Made by a program: the position numbers and the translations under genes. A model generated the notes under the pieces. It made no database searches. It saw nothing but the letters and a program-made list of their open reading frames with translations, and was not told the DNA's origin. DNA of 43,563 nucleotides from positions 1 through 43,563 of the forward strand of contig CDMY01000454.1 in assembly GCA_001179505.1 (NCBI GenBank), written 5' to 3'. The DNA comes from Vitrella brassicaformis (Eukaryota > Sar > Vitrellaceae). Each line of letters opens with the position of its first letter. Within the stretch, counting starts at the first letter, position 1. Shown one piece after another: positions 10,934 through 22,894 of this stretch.

Positions 10934-12974
10934 ATGGGCTGCGGATGCCATCAGATTGCCCTCATCGCCCTCTACTACTCGGCTTTTGCTGCTCTCAGCC
11001 GCCAGCCGGTCCATCTCGAGGCATTCATGACGCCAACGGCACTGCAACAGTCACTGGACAGCAGACGGCATCTGCTTCGCACAGGAAGAAGTCGCGGCGG
11101 CGACTCATTGTCGAGGCTGCAAGGGGCTCTCCCTGAGGCCTATGTGGAGTATGTGAGCGGCCTGCTGCCTGCCAATAAAACGGATGCCTTCATTAAGTCA
11201 TGTGGGACGAGGCTGCGGCCGAGCATTCGTGTCAACACCCTGAAGGGCAGCGTTGGAGAGTTCATCAGCAGGCACAGGAGAGGGGATGCTCGCAATGCAG
11301 AGTGGGACTTCAAGCCGATCCCCTGGTGCCCGGAAGGTACGGAAAAGGCACACAGCGCTTTGCCAGGAAGATGCATCAGGCGTACTCGTCGTTGGCTGTC
11401 TGTCAGGTCTGTGGATCTCGCCCTCTTCCAACGGCAGCGACCTCTCAGATCTGCAGCTGGGCAGTCGTCTGGAACATTTGGCTGGTCTCTACTACGTGCA
11501 GGAGGCCTCATCGATGCTGCCCGTCACAGCACTGCTCGATGGCGGCGATCTCGACACAAGAGATAGTGACCTCAAGATCCTGGACATGGCTGCCGCGCCC
11601 GGTTCGAAGACCACGCAGCTCGCCGCCCGGCTTGCGAATCGCGGCCTCGTGTGTGCCAACGAGCTGTCAGCGTCCCGTCTAAAAGGGCTCTTCTCCAATG
11701 TGCAGCGGACGGGCACCACCAACACCATCCTCACACAAGCGGATGGGCGCGACTTCCCCCACCATGAGGGCTCTGCCGCTTTGTTCGATGCCGTGTTGTT
11801 GGACGCTCCCTGCTCCGGCGAAGGGACGGTCCGGAAGAATCCCAAAGAGGAGCTGCCGTCGTGGAGCTTGCGTTCGGTGCTGCGGCTGCAGAGCCTGCAA
11901 AAGGGGCTGATCGACGCTGCCATGGGGATGCTCAGGGAGGGGGGCGTGCTAGTGTACTCCACATGCACACTCAACCACTACGAGAATGAGGAGGTGGTGA
12001 GGTGGCTACTTGAGGAGAGCGGGCATGTCGGTCGAGTGGAGGTGGTTCGTCTGGATGGCCTGTGCGGCGGGTCGCTGCGTCGCAGCGCCACTGATGAGGG
12101 CTTTCTCCACGTGTGGCCGCATCACTTCGACTGCGAGGGCTTCTTCGTCGCCAAGTTGCGCAAGAAGGCTGGTGGCCACTCTGCCTTTGCTGCTGCCGCC
12201 CCGCTCTCTCTTGTCGGCTCTCTAACTGCTCAACAAGTCGCCCGTGAGAGCCTCTCTGCGCCAGCAGCAGCCACAGCATTGAGAGACAGAGAGCCCCGGC
12301 GCCGCACACAGCGAATGGTGCGAAGCGAGCTGTCATCACCGCCTTCGTTCCATCGATGGCTCGATCGCTTCGAGCCGCCGTCGACAGAAGAGGCTCGGCA
12401 ACTGCACTCCTTCTTCACGTCGAGATACGGCTTTGGCAAAGTGGCAGAGTGGCATGAGGAGGGCCGGCTGCGCATCCGTCGAGCTCGGACACGAGAGGGC
12501 CGTCAGCAGGGGGCGAAGAGGGGGAATGGCGGCGCTCAGCAGCAGCCCAGGGTGGATGAGTGGTGGCTGCTGCCCACGGGGGCCGCATCGTTCCTCAACA
12601 GCATCGGTGGGGCTTCCCGCGTCAAGGTCTCTCGTGTGGGCGTCAAGATCGCTGAGCGGCCAATTGCTGCGGTGAAAAGGCGGAAAGAGGGCGTGGCTGA
12701 CGGCGGAGTGCGGCCGACACATGAGATGGTGATGGCTTTCGGAGGTGAGTTCAGTGGGGGTGCTGTTGACGTGTCCGACGAAGAGGCGCGGCTGTTCTGC
12801 AGAGGCCATGACTTGCCGCTGACACATGGGGACTCGGGGGCGTGTCTGACTGATCGGTGTGACATTGTGGTGCGGTGGGCCGGCCTGCCACTGGGTGTGG
12901 GGCGCGTGCAGATGGAGAGAGGACGGCTGAAGAACATGCTGCCCAGAGATGTGGTCAGGGATACTGTCGTATAG
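10934..12974 (+). CDS. RsmF/NOL1-NOP2-Sun family RNA (cytosine-5) methyltransferase, probably organellar
   Basis: Two exons, 10934-11336 and 11407-12974, joined through a 70-nt GT-AG intron (PEG-LWISPS); about 656 aa. It transfers methyl from S-adenosylmethionine to C5 of cytosine in RNA. Visible signatures are the SAM-binding LDMAAAPGSKTTQLA (about residue 195), DAPCSGEGTVRKNP (motif IV Pro-Cys, about 267) and YSTCTLNHYENEE (the motif VI catalytic Cys, about 319). The N-terminal part (IRVNTLK) and the long C-terminus with VDEWWLLPTGAASFLNS fit the bacterial RsmF (YebU) type of 16S rRNA methylase, rather than Nop2, including the C-terminal RNA-binding extension. The first 60 residues are hydrophobic and then Arg/Ser-rich, which suggests a targeting leader to plastid or mitochondrion (inference). 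The ATG at 10934 is the first in-frame start. Confidence 0.88.
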
Positions 12975-14130
12975 CGTGCCCTGCTTGTGTGACGGGGGTT
13001 GGTGTATAGGATGGATGGACGTGTGTGTGCATTGGTATGTAATGGACATCTCATCTGGCGGATCAGATCTTGTTTGAACGACAGATGCACTCAATCTGTC
13101 CTCGTGAGGCGTTGGCATGCAGTCGTCTTGTTCGCTATAAAAAGCCCCCTCACCGTACACTTTTCTCACAGTCATGCACGCCCCGCCACCCCTGTCTCCC
13201 AATCCATCCATCCATCCATTCAACACCGTACACCAAATGATTCATCTCTCTGCGAGTCGATCGCTTAGACACACATACATGAGATAAGGGCCTCGTATCA
13301 TCTGCTCTCTGCCCATTTCTCGGCCCTCTCCCCCTCCCAGCCTGCTGTCTGTCTGTCTGTCTGTCTGTGAGTGTGTGTGTGTGGAAGGACCGCGAGAAAA
13401 ATGGGGTGGACTCGTTCGTTCGTTGTGGACGGTTGGCTGATGCATGTCATGTCATGGCCGTGTGTTTGGGCGGTCGGTGTAAAAATCAGGAAAGGCATTG
13501 ACCGACCCGACCCTTAAAAGCAATTCCCAATCGCACGTGTGTCGTACGCAGCAGGAAGCAGCACGACAGGAAGGAACACGGAGAGCCAGGGGACAGAGAT
13601 AGCGAGGCAAGGCAAGACTCGAGCATCTCATTCATTGTGGCGTGTTCGTCCGAAGACACACAAAACCTTCGTGCGCCCAGAAGCTACACGAGTCAGTGAG
13701 TGAGTGGGTGTGTGGGGGGTGGGGGACGGGACAGCGCAGAAGAAGAAGAAAACTGTATGCAAAATGGAATTCGGCCAGCCAGGCTGGTGTCAAAAAACCG
13801 GACTATCGACCCTCAATGGTATCGTTGGAGCGATATGGGCCAACCAACACCTGACATCCCACACACACCCAAATCAATGAGAGTCCGACCCGACCGATCC
13901 GATATGCAGCAAGTGACATCCCACTTACCGATAGCGCTATGCATTTTACTTGTGTGTCATTATGACCTCCACGGTGCGGGGGACGGCGGCCTGCCGCTGC
14001 CCCTCTCCCGCTCCCTCTCCCAGTGCATCTGACGCTCACGCATCAAAGACGCCACCCTGACCGATCCATCACACCAAAACATCCCAAACAACCATACCGA
14101 CACCTGCACAGGGGTGTCGCAGTGGTTGTC
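12975..14130. other. Intergenic region between convergent genes
   Basis: It lies between the stop codons of the methyltransferase and TBC genes. It contains an ATCC tract near 13202-13217, CTGT repeats (13344-13367) followed by GT repeats, and a 37-nt stretch at 12973-13010 that resembles 7002-7038. No credible exon is seen. Confidence 0.55.
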
Positions 14131-17100
14131 TCACTGCTTCACGTACCGTTCCTGCATGGTCATCTCCTCGTCCGACTCCTCAAACCACTGGTCGTCCACC
14201 GATCCGATCTCGCCGTCATGCAAACCACCCGCTACGCCGTCAACACCAGTGACCGTCGCTGTCGTGGTTGATCCCCCAGAGGGGTGGTCGCCCAGGTCAC
14301 TGGTGGACGACATGGCGCCGCTGCCCAAGCCCACCGAGCCCCAGCGGCCAGAGGACGACCGCATCCTGCCTTTGCTGCGGTGGCTGTGGCTGTGGCTGTG
14401 TGTGTGCTGGACATGTGGCGGTCGGAGCAGACCTCCCACCGGGGCGCCGCCCTCACGAGGGCCAAGCGCGAATCCTCCAGCCGTCCTCTCGCTGCCCATC
14501 GATGCCACGAGGGGGGCATCCTGGAAGGCGAAAGGCGCGTGTGAAGGAAAGGTCGACGGCAGCTTGCTCCTGGCCGCCTTGGCCTGGGGCCGGCTGCGGA
14601 TGAGTGGGGAGTTGGGGGGGCTGTTGTGGTTCGCCTTGGGGCTGCTCTCCTCGGCTGTCATGGCCTTCCGCGTCGTGGTCATCCAGCCTGGCGAGTCCTG
14701 AGCACTCGTGGATGACCGAGGGGCAGCGGCCTCACCACCACACGCATACCTCAAGCGCGAAAGCTCCTCAGACAGCGGCCTAGCGATCTGGTGCTGGGGC
14801 ATGTGCTGTTGCCGTTGCTGGGCAGGTGGACTTCCGAACCGCCCGAGGGAGCCGCGATGCGCCGAGTGGGGTGAGAATACGGGAGAGGTCTTGGACGACG
14901 TCCAGGAGTGGGGCGACGCCCCTCCACCCTTGGAGGCTGACCCCGAGCCGTCGGTGTTGCTGTGGCTGTCTGCCGGGAGTGGATCTGTGTGCCCGCCGAT
15001 GAACGACGCCAGCAGTGAGTCACGCAACGACCTGGGGGAGATCTGGTCGATGACGAGAGAGCTGCGTGAGCAGACGGGAAGGGGCAGAGACGACGGGGGC
15101 TCAGTGGATCGGCGGGAGAGCTCCGGCATAGCCAGGTCAGTGGAGGGACGCTGCACCGCCCGGGCGTCTTCATCCTGTGTGCCAGTGGCGGCTGCTGCTG
15201 CTGCTGCTGCCTGGGTCACAGGCATCGCCGCCCCGACCACCTGCTCCTCCCTCACTCGAACACCCTTGCTCCTGTCATACGCGACGGCCTCCCTCTCCTC
15301 GTGCACCGACAGGTGGATCTGCGTGTTGTTGCTGAAGCTCGTCCGCACACTCACTACCGACTCGCCAAGCGGCCCGGGAGACGACGGCAGCTCGGCCTCG
15401 TCAGTGGGCTGCCGGTCGTTGTCGTTGCCTCCGCGAGGCACCGAAGGCGCTGGCGATGAGGCAGCCGACGCGTCGAGAGGTTCGAGTGTGAGTGGCGGTG
15501 GGGCGTCGATGGAGGGGTCTGAGGATGAGACGGGGAGGGGGTGGCTGGGCGTCTCGGTGGGGGGCGCACGGGATGCTGAGGCCGATGACGAGTGGCTTGA
15601 GTTGCGGAGATCTCTTTCTCGGCGTCGCTCCTGCTCCTCAGACCTCAGCTGGCTCACGTACTCCTGGATGGACAGAGAAATCACACGTCGGATGATGTGC
15701 TGTGTCGGCCTTATTCTGGCCTTATTCTCACATTCGGTCTGACCTCTGTGAGTCGCTGTTTGTCCTGCCCCTCAGCCTCATGGAGGAAGAAGTCTGCCTT
15801 GCGGAGGATACTGCGGCCGTCGTCCAGGGCTGCCAGCTGCACTTGACGCGTCATGAAGCTCTGAATCGCACGGGTGCTCGCCTCTGTCACATTTCCAACA
15901 CACACATACACACAGATGGTTGACGCGTCAATTCAATGCAGTGTTGCTTTCCCTCTCCCTCCCTCCCTGACTCCCTGACCAGGGTGTTGCAGCTCCTCTG
16001 GCGGCACCATGAAGGTGCAAGCATGCACCTCCAGGAGAGCGAGCAGCACTGCAAACACTGCACGGGGCCCCTCCACCACGAGCAGGTCCCACACGCGCAC
16101 CACCGCCTTGAGCGGCAGCGTCTTGGCAAACAGACACAACAACGGATCAACTGCCAGCTGCACACACACACAGAGAGAGAGAGAGACGGGCAGAAAGCAG
16201 CAGGGAGGAGTTGATCACACGAGGCGAGGGCTGGTCGGTTGTGTGTGGCGGCTAGTTTCTGTATCGCTTTCTTTCTGACCCATAGGAGTGGCAACGAGAG
16301 TCGTCTCAGCTGCTGCTCGACGGCGGGCAGGAACTCAGTCACGATGCGCTCACCAACCTCCACGTCAACCAGAAAACCCTCCAAACGGTCTGCAGTGGGG
16401 CAGGCAAACCACACACTCATAAACACGCCTTTGTGTGCGTGTGTGTGTGTCTATGTGTATCTTTCGCTGCGTACGAGCATGGTAGTTTTTGCAGTATCGT
16501 TCCAGCAGTGCAGCGAGCGCCCAGAAGGCGGTCTCCTCGTCAAAGCCAACCACCAGGAGGACGGCTACCAACAGGTTCATCGACTGACAGTACCTGCACA
16601 AAGGAAACAAGGGATAAGACATGACAAGGGGTGCGGCTGTCCCGGCCTGTTTGTGGTGAATAGGTGGCTGGCTGACTGACCCGATGTCTTCGTTGTGGAA
16701 TGCGTATGCAATCAGCACGTTGCGCAGCGCTGTGCGATGCTCCGTGTCCAAGAAATTAGGCATCGTCCTCTCAACGTCCTACAGGCGGCGCGCAGACGCC
16801 CAGTCATCGCTTGGTGTGTGTGTGCAGAGCGGTCTGGGCTGTGGCGTGCTGCGCCCACCAGGTCGACTTGTCTCATGGAGTCGGTCTCGCCGTCGGAGGT
16901 CCTGGCGAGCAGGCCGGCGAAGTACTGCGATCTAAAGGTGGAGCGGAGCTCACTCAGACCCAACAGGTGACTCCACAGCTGCACACACATACACACACAC
17001 ACACCACACACACAGAGATAGAGATACATGTGTGTGTTTCGTCAATGGTGTGAGTGTGTGTGTGTGTTTGTATACCTTGACGCGGAACTGCGCCGGGACG

Positions 17101-18528
17101 CCCTCATGCACGAGTGTCCTGAGCTCATCGGCACTCATCGACGACACATCCAGCCGATTCTGAAGAGCATGGTACCTGCAGCCACACCACACACACCACA
17201 CAGGATGTGAAACAGACACACAGCTACCCTGGCACTCGTGTGCTATCTGTCGTCCTGACTGACCATAGCTGCAGCACTTCCTTCCTTGAGGCACCGGGGG
17301 CCGCCGAAGCGCTGCTAGCCGCTGCCTCGCCAAACGGCCCCACGCTCCACTCTGGCGACGCTGCACCATTGCTGCCACTGCTGCCATTGGCCGATGCCGC
17401 CGCCCCCAACTCTTGCTGCTTCCTCTCCGCCAGGAGGTCCCCCATGTCGGGCAGCACACAGTAGTCGTCCTGGCTGGCAGTGGGGGTGGTGGTGGTGGGC
17501 AGTGCTGGTGCAGGGATGGCCGTGGGCGCCACGTACAAAGCCGAGTGCTCGTCGAAGAGCAGTCGGAATATGTCCTCGCGGCTGACGTCGATGTCCGGCA
17601 CGTTGGAGCGCAGGACGTCGCCCTCGGTCTTGAGGAAGCTCCCGCCCATGCCCCCTCCTCTCCTCAGCCCCCTGTGTATCGACCGCGACCGCAGCCGCCG
17701 GGCCCGCCCCGCCACTCGCTGCCGTGCCTGCTGCCCAATGCTCGCCAGCCCACCACGGAGCGACCGCAGGCCATCTGCCAGCCGTGAGGTGCGCGTCTCG
17801 CCGCTCGTGTCACGCGGGGACGGTCCGGCGGTATCTTCCGGCCGCTGCTGGCGACTTGCGAATCGGTTGCGGACCATACGGATGGCGGATGAAGGGATGC
17901 TGCGGAGCGGGGGAAGGGAGAGCCGCATCGAGGGAGAGGTGGCTGCTGGCGGGGAGGGGGTGCCGCCATCGGCCTCATCCGACTCGTCTGTCCCCGTGCT
18001 GCGCGGCCGGCGCTGCGTCACCTCGCCCACCGCGCGTGACGAGCGGAAGGCGGCCGCGGCAGCGGCAGCATTAGTGGCTGTCTGCTGGGTGGCGTCGCTG
18101 TCGTGCATGGGCTTCTGCGGCGAGTCCACAGGGGAGGACCCGGAGAGAGACTGCACTCGGTCTGTGGTGCGCTGGCTGACGAAAGCCGTCTGTGCTGTGT
18201 TGCTGGCGCTGTGGGCGCTCGACAGCGGCACGGGAATGGGCTCGAAGGCGGCAGCCGGCGTCACGTTGGCATCCTTGTCGACGTCATGCCATTCGCTCGC
18301 GACGGGCTGGGTAGTCTCATCCCGGTTTGCTTCCCGAGCCTCTCGCGGCGACTGGGATGACTCGGGGGTGTCGCTGCCGTAGCGCCTCTCCCAGTCCTGC
18401 GTCAGGCAGAGGGTGTCGATGCCCAAATGGGAGAGGCTGACGAGCGTCGCCGTGTTAGACGAGCCCGGTCGTCGATGTGGGCCTCCCGCGGACGGCCTGC
18501 CGCCCGTCGTCGAGTTGTTGTTGCCCAT
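14131..18528 (-). CDS. TBC-domain Rab GTPase-activating protein with long disordered arms
   Basis: Nine exons: 17264-18528, 17076-17175, 16859-16978, 16681-16778, 16475-16593, 16280-16389, 15980-16157, 15744-15883, 14131-15663; about 1220 aa. All joins keep frame. The TBC domain spans roughly residues 400-680: EGVPAQFRVKLWSHLLG opens it, DVERTMPNF gives the arginine finger (about R499) and GYCQSMNLL the glutamine finger (about Q531), the pair that stimulates GTP hydrolysis on Rab proteins. Later helices include DPLLCLFAKTLPL and RVWDLLVVEG. The N-terminus MGNNNS fits an N-myristoylation signal (Gly2, Ser6), suggesting membrane attachment. Residues about 20-400 and the last 510 are Ser/Pro/Ala/Arg-rich and look disordered, with a poly-Ala tract and an HSHSHSH run. 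It is head-to-head with the FAD oxidoreductase gene. The Rab target cannot be told from sequence. Confidence 0.85.
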
Positions 18529-18786
18529 TTATCCTCAGGGAGCCATCGAGGTGATGGAGGGCAATTTGCTGGAGGGACACTCGACAACGTGAAGAGAGCG
18601 GCTCCGAAACGAGAGGGGAGTGCAGCTGGTCTCCTCCTCTCCTTTTCTGCTCTTCCCCTTGGGTTGCGTGCGAGCTTTTAGCGTTAGGACCGGATGTAAA
18701 ACTGATGGCGCGGTTGGTTCCCGAAAAAGCCCCTAGACGGCCCTGAGAGAGGTTTTCTGAATAAGCAGCATTCACAAGTCAGCGAA
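18529..18786. promoter_or_regulatory. Divergent promoter gap between TBC and FAD oxidoreductase genes
   Basis: 258 nt separate the two start codons, so both promoters and 5' UTRs must lie here. I see no TATA box or clear operator. Confidence 0.35.
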
Positions 18787-21700
18787 ATGAAGGTTGGGAA
18801 GGTTGGTTCTGTCGGCGTGTGTCATCTCCTGACTGTCTTCCTGCTGGGGTGGCTGTTGCTGGCTGACCCGAGCGTCGGGGACGGCTCCTTCGGGGGGAAT
18901 CGGAAGAACGCCAAGAACATGGACCACCTCTCGAGCGCTGAAGCCACCACCCTCTTCCTCAAGGCATGCACACACGAACAGCACACCTTCTCACGCTCCC
19001 CGTTTGATGTCTGTGCGTCGTCTGCTCGGGCGTGTGTCTGTGGTCAGGAGGGCGAGAAGCCCAGAGACAATGGTGAGCGTCCTAACTTGGTTCGAGAACA
19101 CCTGTAGAGACATGACGTCTGTGGTGTCATGTCTCCCTTCAGATGACCCGGTGGGTGGCGGCCTTCTGACTCAACATCTGGAGGCTGATGTGGTGGTCGC
19201 CGGGGGAGGCAGCGCGGGGACGAGCGCAGCACTGGCGTCAGCGAGGAGCGGCGCCAAGACCATACTCATACAGGGAAGGTGCGTATGGACAGAGACACGC
19301 GCAGAGAAACATGCACAATCATGGCGACATATCTTCTGTGTGTGCGCGTGGTTGGTGTGTAGAGGTGTGTTGGGTGGCAATGCGTCCTCGGAGTCGAAGC
19401 TTCACATGGTGGGAGCCGACCGGCACGGCGACCGCGGCATCTACCGCAAGACGGAGACACGCGAGGGCGGCATCGTCGAGGAGTACACACTGAAGAATGC
19501 CGTCGACAATGGCCAGCGTTCCCACTCGATCTTCGACCTCATTCTGTACGACATGTTCCGCACCGAGCCCAACGTGCAGCTCATCCTCAACGCCTGGGTG
19601 GTCGCCGCCAACAAGACACCCGCCAAGGGAGACACACCCGGCACCGTCACCGAGATCATTGCCGAGAACCAGGAGAGCCAGGTGGGTGCGAACCAACATC
19701 CAATCACAACTGTCTGTCTAGTGCCTCATCTGTGGGCGTCTCCGGCTTTAACAGCTTCGGTACGTGATCAAAGGCAAGGTCTTCATTGACGCGACGGGCG
19801 ACGGGCGGCTCGGCGCGGAGGCGGGGGTCCCCTACATCATCGGCCGTGAGTCGCAGAAGGAGTACAACGAGACGTTGGCTGAGCCCGAGCAGGACGCCGA
19901 GACCATGGGCAGCAGCCTGGCGTTTGTCGCCAGGAACCACTCACAGCCGATGAAGTTCGAGCCGCCCTCGTGGGCCATCCGCTACTCCGAGGAGGACTTC
20001 CGATACAGACCCATCAAGAGCGGCGACCTCATGGTTTGTATAAGGCGGCATCGCATCGCGTGTACGTGTATTGATTGCATTGCCTTTGTGGCCTGCGCAG
20101 TACGGTTACTGGTGGATCGAGGTCGCATGGCCCTTCCACACCATCAGACAGAACGAGGAGATCCGAGACACACTCATGGAAGTCGTCCTAGGTAGGTCTC
20201 CTGCCTGCCACACATCACATAGATAAGGGGCGGGGCACTCACGTGTGTGTCTGAATGGAATGGACCCCCTCGCTCACTAATTCAGGCACATGGGATTACA
20301 TCAAGAACAGCGGCAACTTCCCCGAGGCCGAGAACCTCGCACTCGAGTGGCTCGAGTGGTGGCCCTGCAAGCGAGAAGGTGAGTCAACGGGAAGAGACAC
20401 AACACCAGGAGACACGTACGCACGCCGAGTGGCCTTCCTGCACAGGCCGCCGCTTCCGTGGTCAATACATCATGACGCAGAACGACCTGCTGCCTGGTAC
20501 ACACACAGCCGAGAGACACCAAGACACACACAATGGTTGATCGTATGTGCGTGTCCGTCTGTGCCATCAGACCCCTTTGTTGAGGAGGAGAACGCCCACG
20601 CGCCGACCTTTTTCTGGGACCGTGTCAGCCACGCCGGATGGAACCTCGACCTGCACGCCGTCAAGGGCGTGCTGGACACGGCCGTTCCCGCATACGCCTC
20701 ATACTACATCCCCTACGTATACAGGCAAGTCAGCACACGCACACAAAGCCGCTGAGGTGCTCTCCATTTCCCTCGATATTTCTTGGCTCTGCAGCACCCC
20801 TCTCCGTTCGCTCGTGGCCCTGAACACCACCAATGTGATGCTGGCCGGCCGTCTGGCATCGTTTTCCCACGTGGTGTTTGGCAGCCAGCGGGTCATGAAG
20901 ACCTGCGCGGCCATGGGCCAGGCGACAGGCACGGCCGCGGCCTACTGCGCCCTCCATGACATCGAGCCGTGGGAAATTGCCAACCATCCTGGTAGAACGA
21001 TGGACGAGTAGAGGGGCTGGCTCGACATTGTGTGGGCATGAGCATCGTGTTCGTATGCCTTGGTGTTGTCAGACGCTGTGTGGAGCATTCAGCAGCAGCT
21101 TCTGCGTGACGACCAGTACATCATCGGCATGTACAACCAAGACCCAAGGGTGCGGTGCGATGACAACACACATCACATGACATATGGGCGTGGTGTGCAT
21201 GAGTGCCGCTGTGTGTCTGCTTGTTCCTTGTCAGGACTATGCGCGTGCTGCTCGCATCACAGCTTCATCAGAGCACAGCAACGCCACAGCCAAAGAGGTA
21301 TACGCGATGCACCACCGTTCTGATCACCACTCTCATCGCATTCGTGTATTGGTGTCTCTGCGTGCAGGTGATATCTGGCCAGACCCGTGCAGTTGACGGC
21401 CGCAGCGGTGCGGCCCCCGAGCAGCGCATCGACGGCACCAACCGGTGGATATCAGAGACGGTGCCCGCCTGGCTCAAATTCGAGTGGGAACACCCCATCC
21501 AAGACCTCGCACTCGTAACCACTACTATATCAAAACACCCACATCCCTGGCCGTCCCTCCATGTCCCTCCTTGCCTCCGTCTGCAGGTTGAGCTAGTGTT
21601 TGACACGGGCATGCACCGCGAGCTGACCCTCACACTCAAGCGCTCCATGTGGAACCGCATCGTGTGGGGCCGCCCGCAGCCAGAGACCGTCAAGGACTAC

Positions 21701-22033
21701 GACATCCAGGTGCAGCTGGCAGGCGACGGCAAAGACATGTGGTGCAGCGTGGCCTACATCCGGGGCAACTACCTGCGCAAGCGGGTGCACGACATCAGCC
21801 ACGCCGTGGCCAAGCTCGACAACAAGGGCGAGGGCGTCAAGGCCATCCGTGTGTTCATCAAGGCCACCAACGGGGTGGGGGAGGCCCAGGTGTTTGAGGT
21901 GCGGGTGTACGACAAGTACGGCGTGGACAAGTTCCCCAAGAAGCCCAACGGCGACACCCAACACGGCGACAAGCCCAAAGGAGCCAAGCGCCGCAGCCTC
22001 AAGGGCTCATCTTCTTCTGACATATTTGTGTGA
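18787..22033 (+). CDS. Secreted FAD-dependent oxidoreductase with C-terminal discoidin-like domain
   Basis: Fourteen exons: 18787-18963, 19048-19072, 19143-19278, 19363-19681, 19755-20033, 20101-20191, 20286-20378, 20446-20496, 20571-20724, 20795-20991, 21073-21149, 21235-21297, 21368-21514, 21587-22033; 751 aa. Residues 1-28 are a signal peptide (VCHLLTVFLLGWLLLA). ADVVVAGGGSAGTSAAL (about residue 80) is the dinucleotide-binding GxGxxG of FAD, followed by GVLGGNASSE and KVFIDATGDGRLGAEAG, typical of the bacterial FAD-dependent oxidoreductase group (Pfam FAD_oxidored type). The last 200 residues (TASSEHSNATAKEVI, WLKFEWEHPI, then beta-rich sequence) resemble an F5/8 discoidin carbohydrate-binding fold. 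Introns 1 and 9 begin with GC. The substrate is unknown. Bacterial-style domain order suggests old horizontal transfer followed by intron gain (inference). Confidence 0.82.
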
Positions 22034-22894
22034 GAAAATGCAGTAAGGGAGAGGGAGTAGGGAGGGAGACACTGACGGGTGTATTCTTAGCGCCTGGTTT
22101 TCTGCTGGGCACTCTGTGCTGTATATATAGATAGGAAGCGTCCCCCCCCCCTTCCCTCTCTCCTCCTTTTCCCCAGAGTTCGTTTGTTCAAGAAAGTGTG
22201 CGTTTGCATGGGGTAAGGGCAAATTTTTCTGGGTGGCCGTGCCCGCGTCCACCCGCAACAATGACCATGACCTGTTCTGCCTGCCTCTCTCTCTCTTTCT
22301 CTCTGCATGTCTCTTTGTTGTATTGCTCATGTTTTCACCTTATACAACTTTCTCGTACCACTTTCTTCTGTACGCATAGCTACCTACCTACCTTCCAACA
22401 TATACCGTCCACTACATTACATTACATAGCATTTCATCGCATTTCATTATTCCATTTCGTGAAGCACACTGCCATTTCATCGCTTGAACACGAAGCACGT
22501 GTACACATGTGCACTGCCCTGTCAATGTGGTTCTCTCGCCGCCCTGCATGTCCATGCGGGGTGGCGGCGCGGCCGGCAGGGGGACCTGCCTGTCTGCGTC
22601 AGTAGTGTTTGTGGCATGTCGATGTATGAGTGGCCACGCGCACCGGTGGATAGCTCGACAACGAGATTTTCTTGAAGGGTCAGTCAGTGGGAGGGAGGGA
22701 AGGGTCTAGTGGACTGTCAAGGCTGGGGAACTTTCTTTCACGGTCATCAATGAAGGGACAAATCTCACAGGACTTCAAAGCGACTCAAGTAAACCACAAA
22801 AGTTCGTCAATTTGTGTCACGCCCCCAGCCGGGCCCCCCATTGACACCGAAGATCATCATGTTGTATGGAATAGCTAATGCGCCGGTAGCGAAG
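22034..22894. other. Intergenic region between two plus-strand genes
   Basis: It contains a poly-C run (22142-22151), a CTAC/CCTA repeat (about 22379-22392) and CT-rich tracts. It must hold the 3' end of the oxidoreductase transcript and the promoter of the next gene. No exon is recognised. Confidence 0.5.

Noticed and set aside
14708-15742. 344-codon plus-strand ORF
   Set aside because: It is the antisense shadow of the Ser/Pro-rich last exon of the TBC gene and has no independent coding support.
17480-18382. 300-codon plus-strand ORF
   Set aside because: It is a shadow of the first exon of the TBC gene on the other strand; GC-rich sequence keeps opposite frames open.
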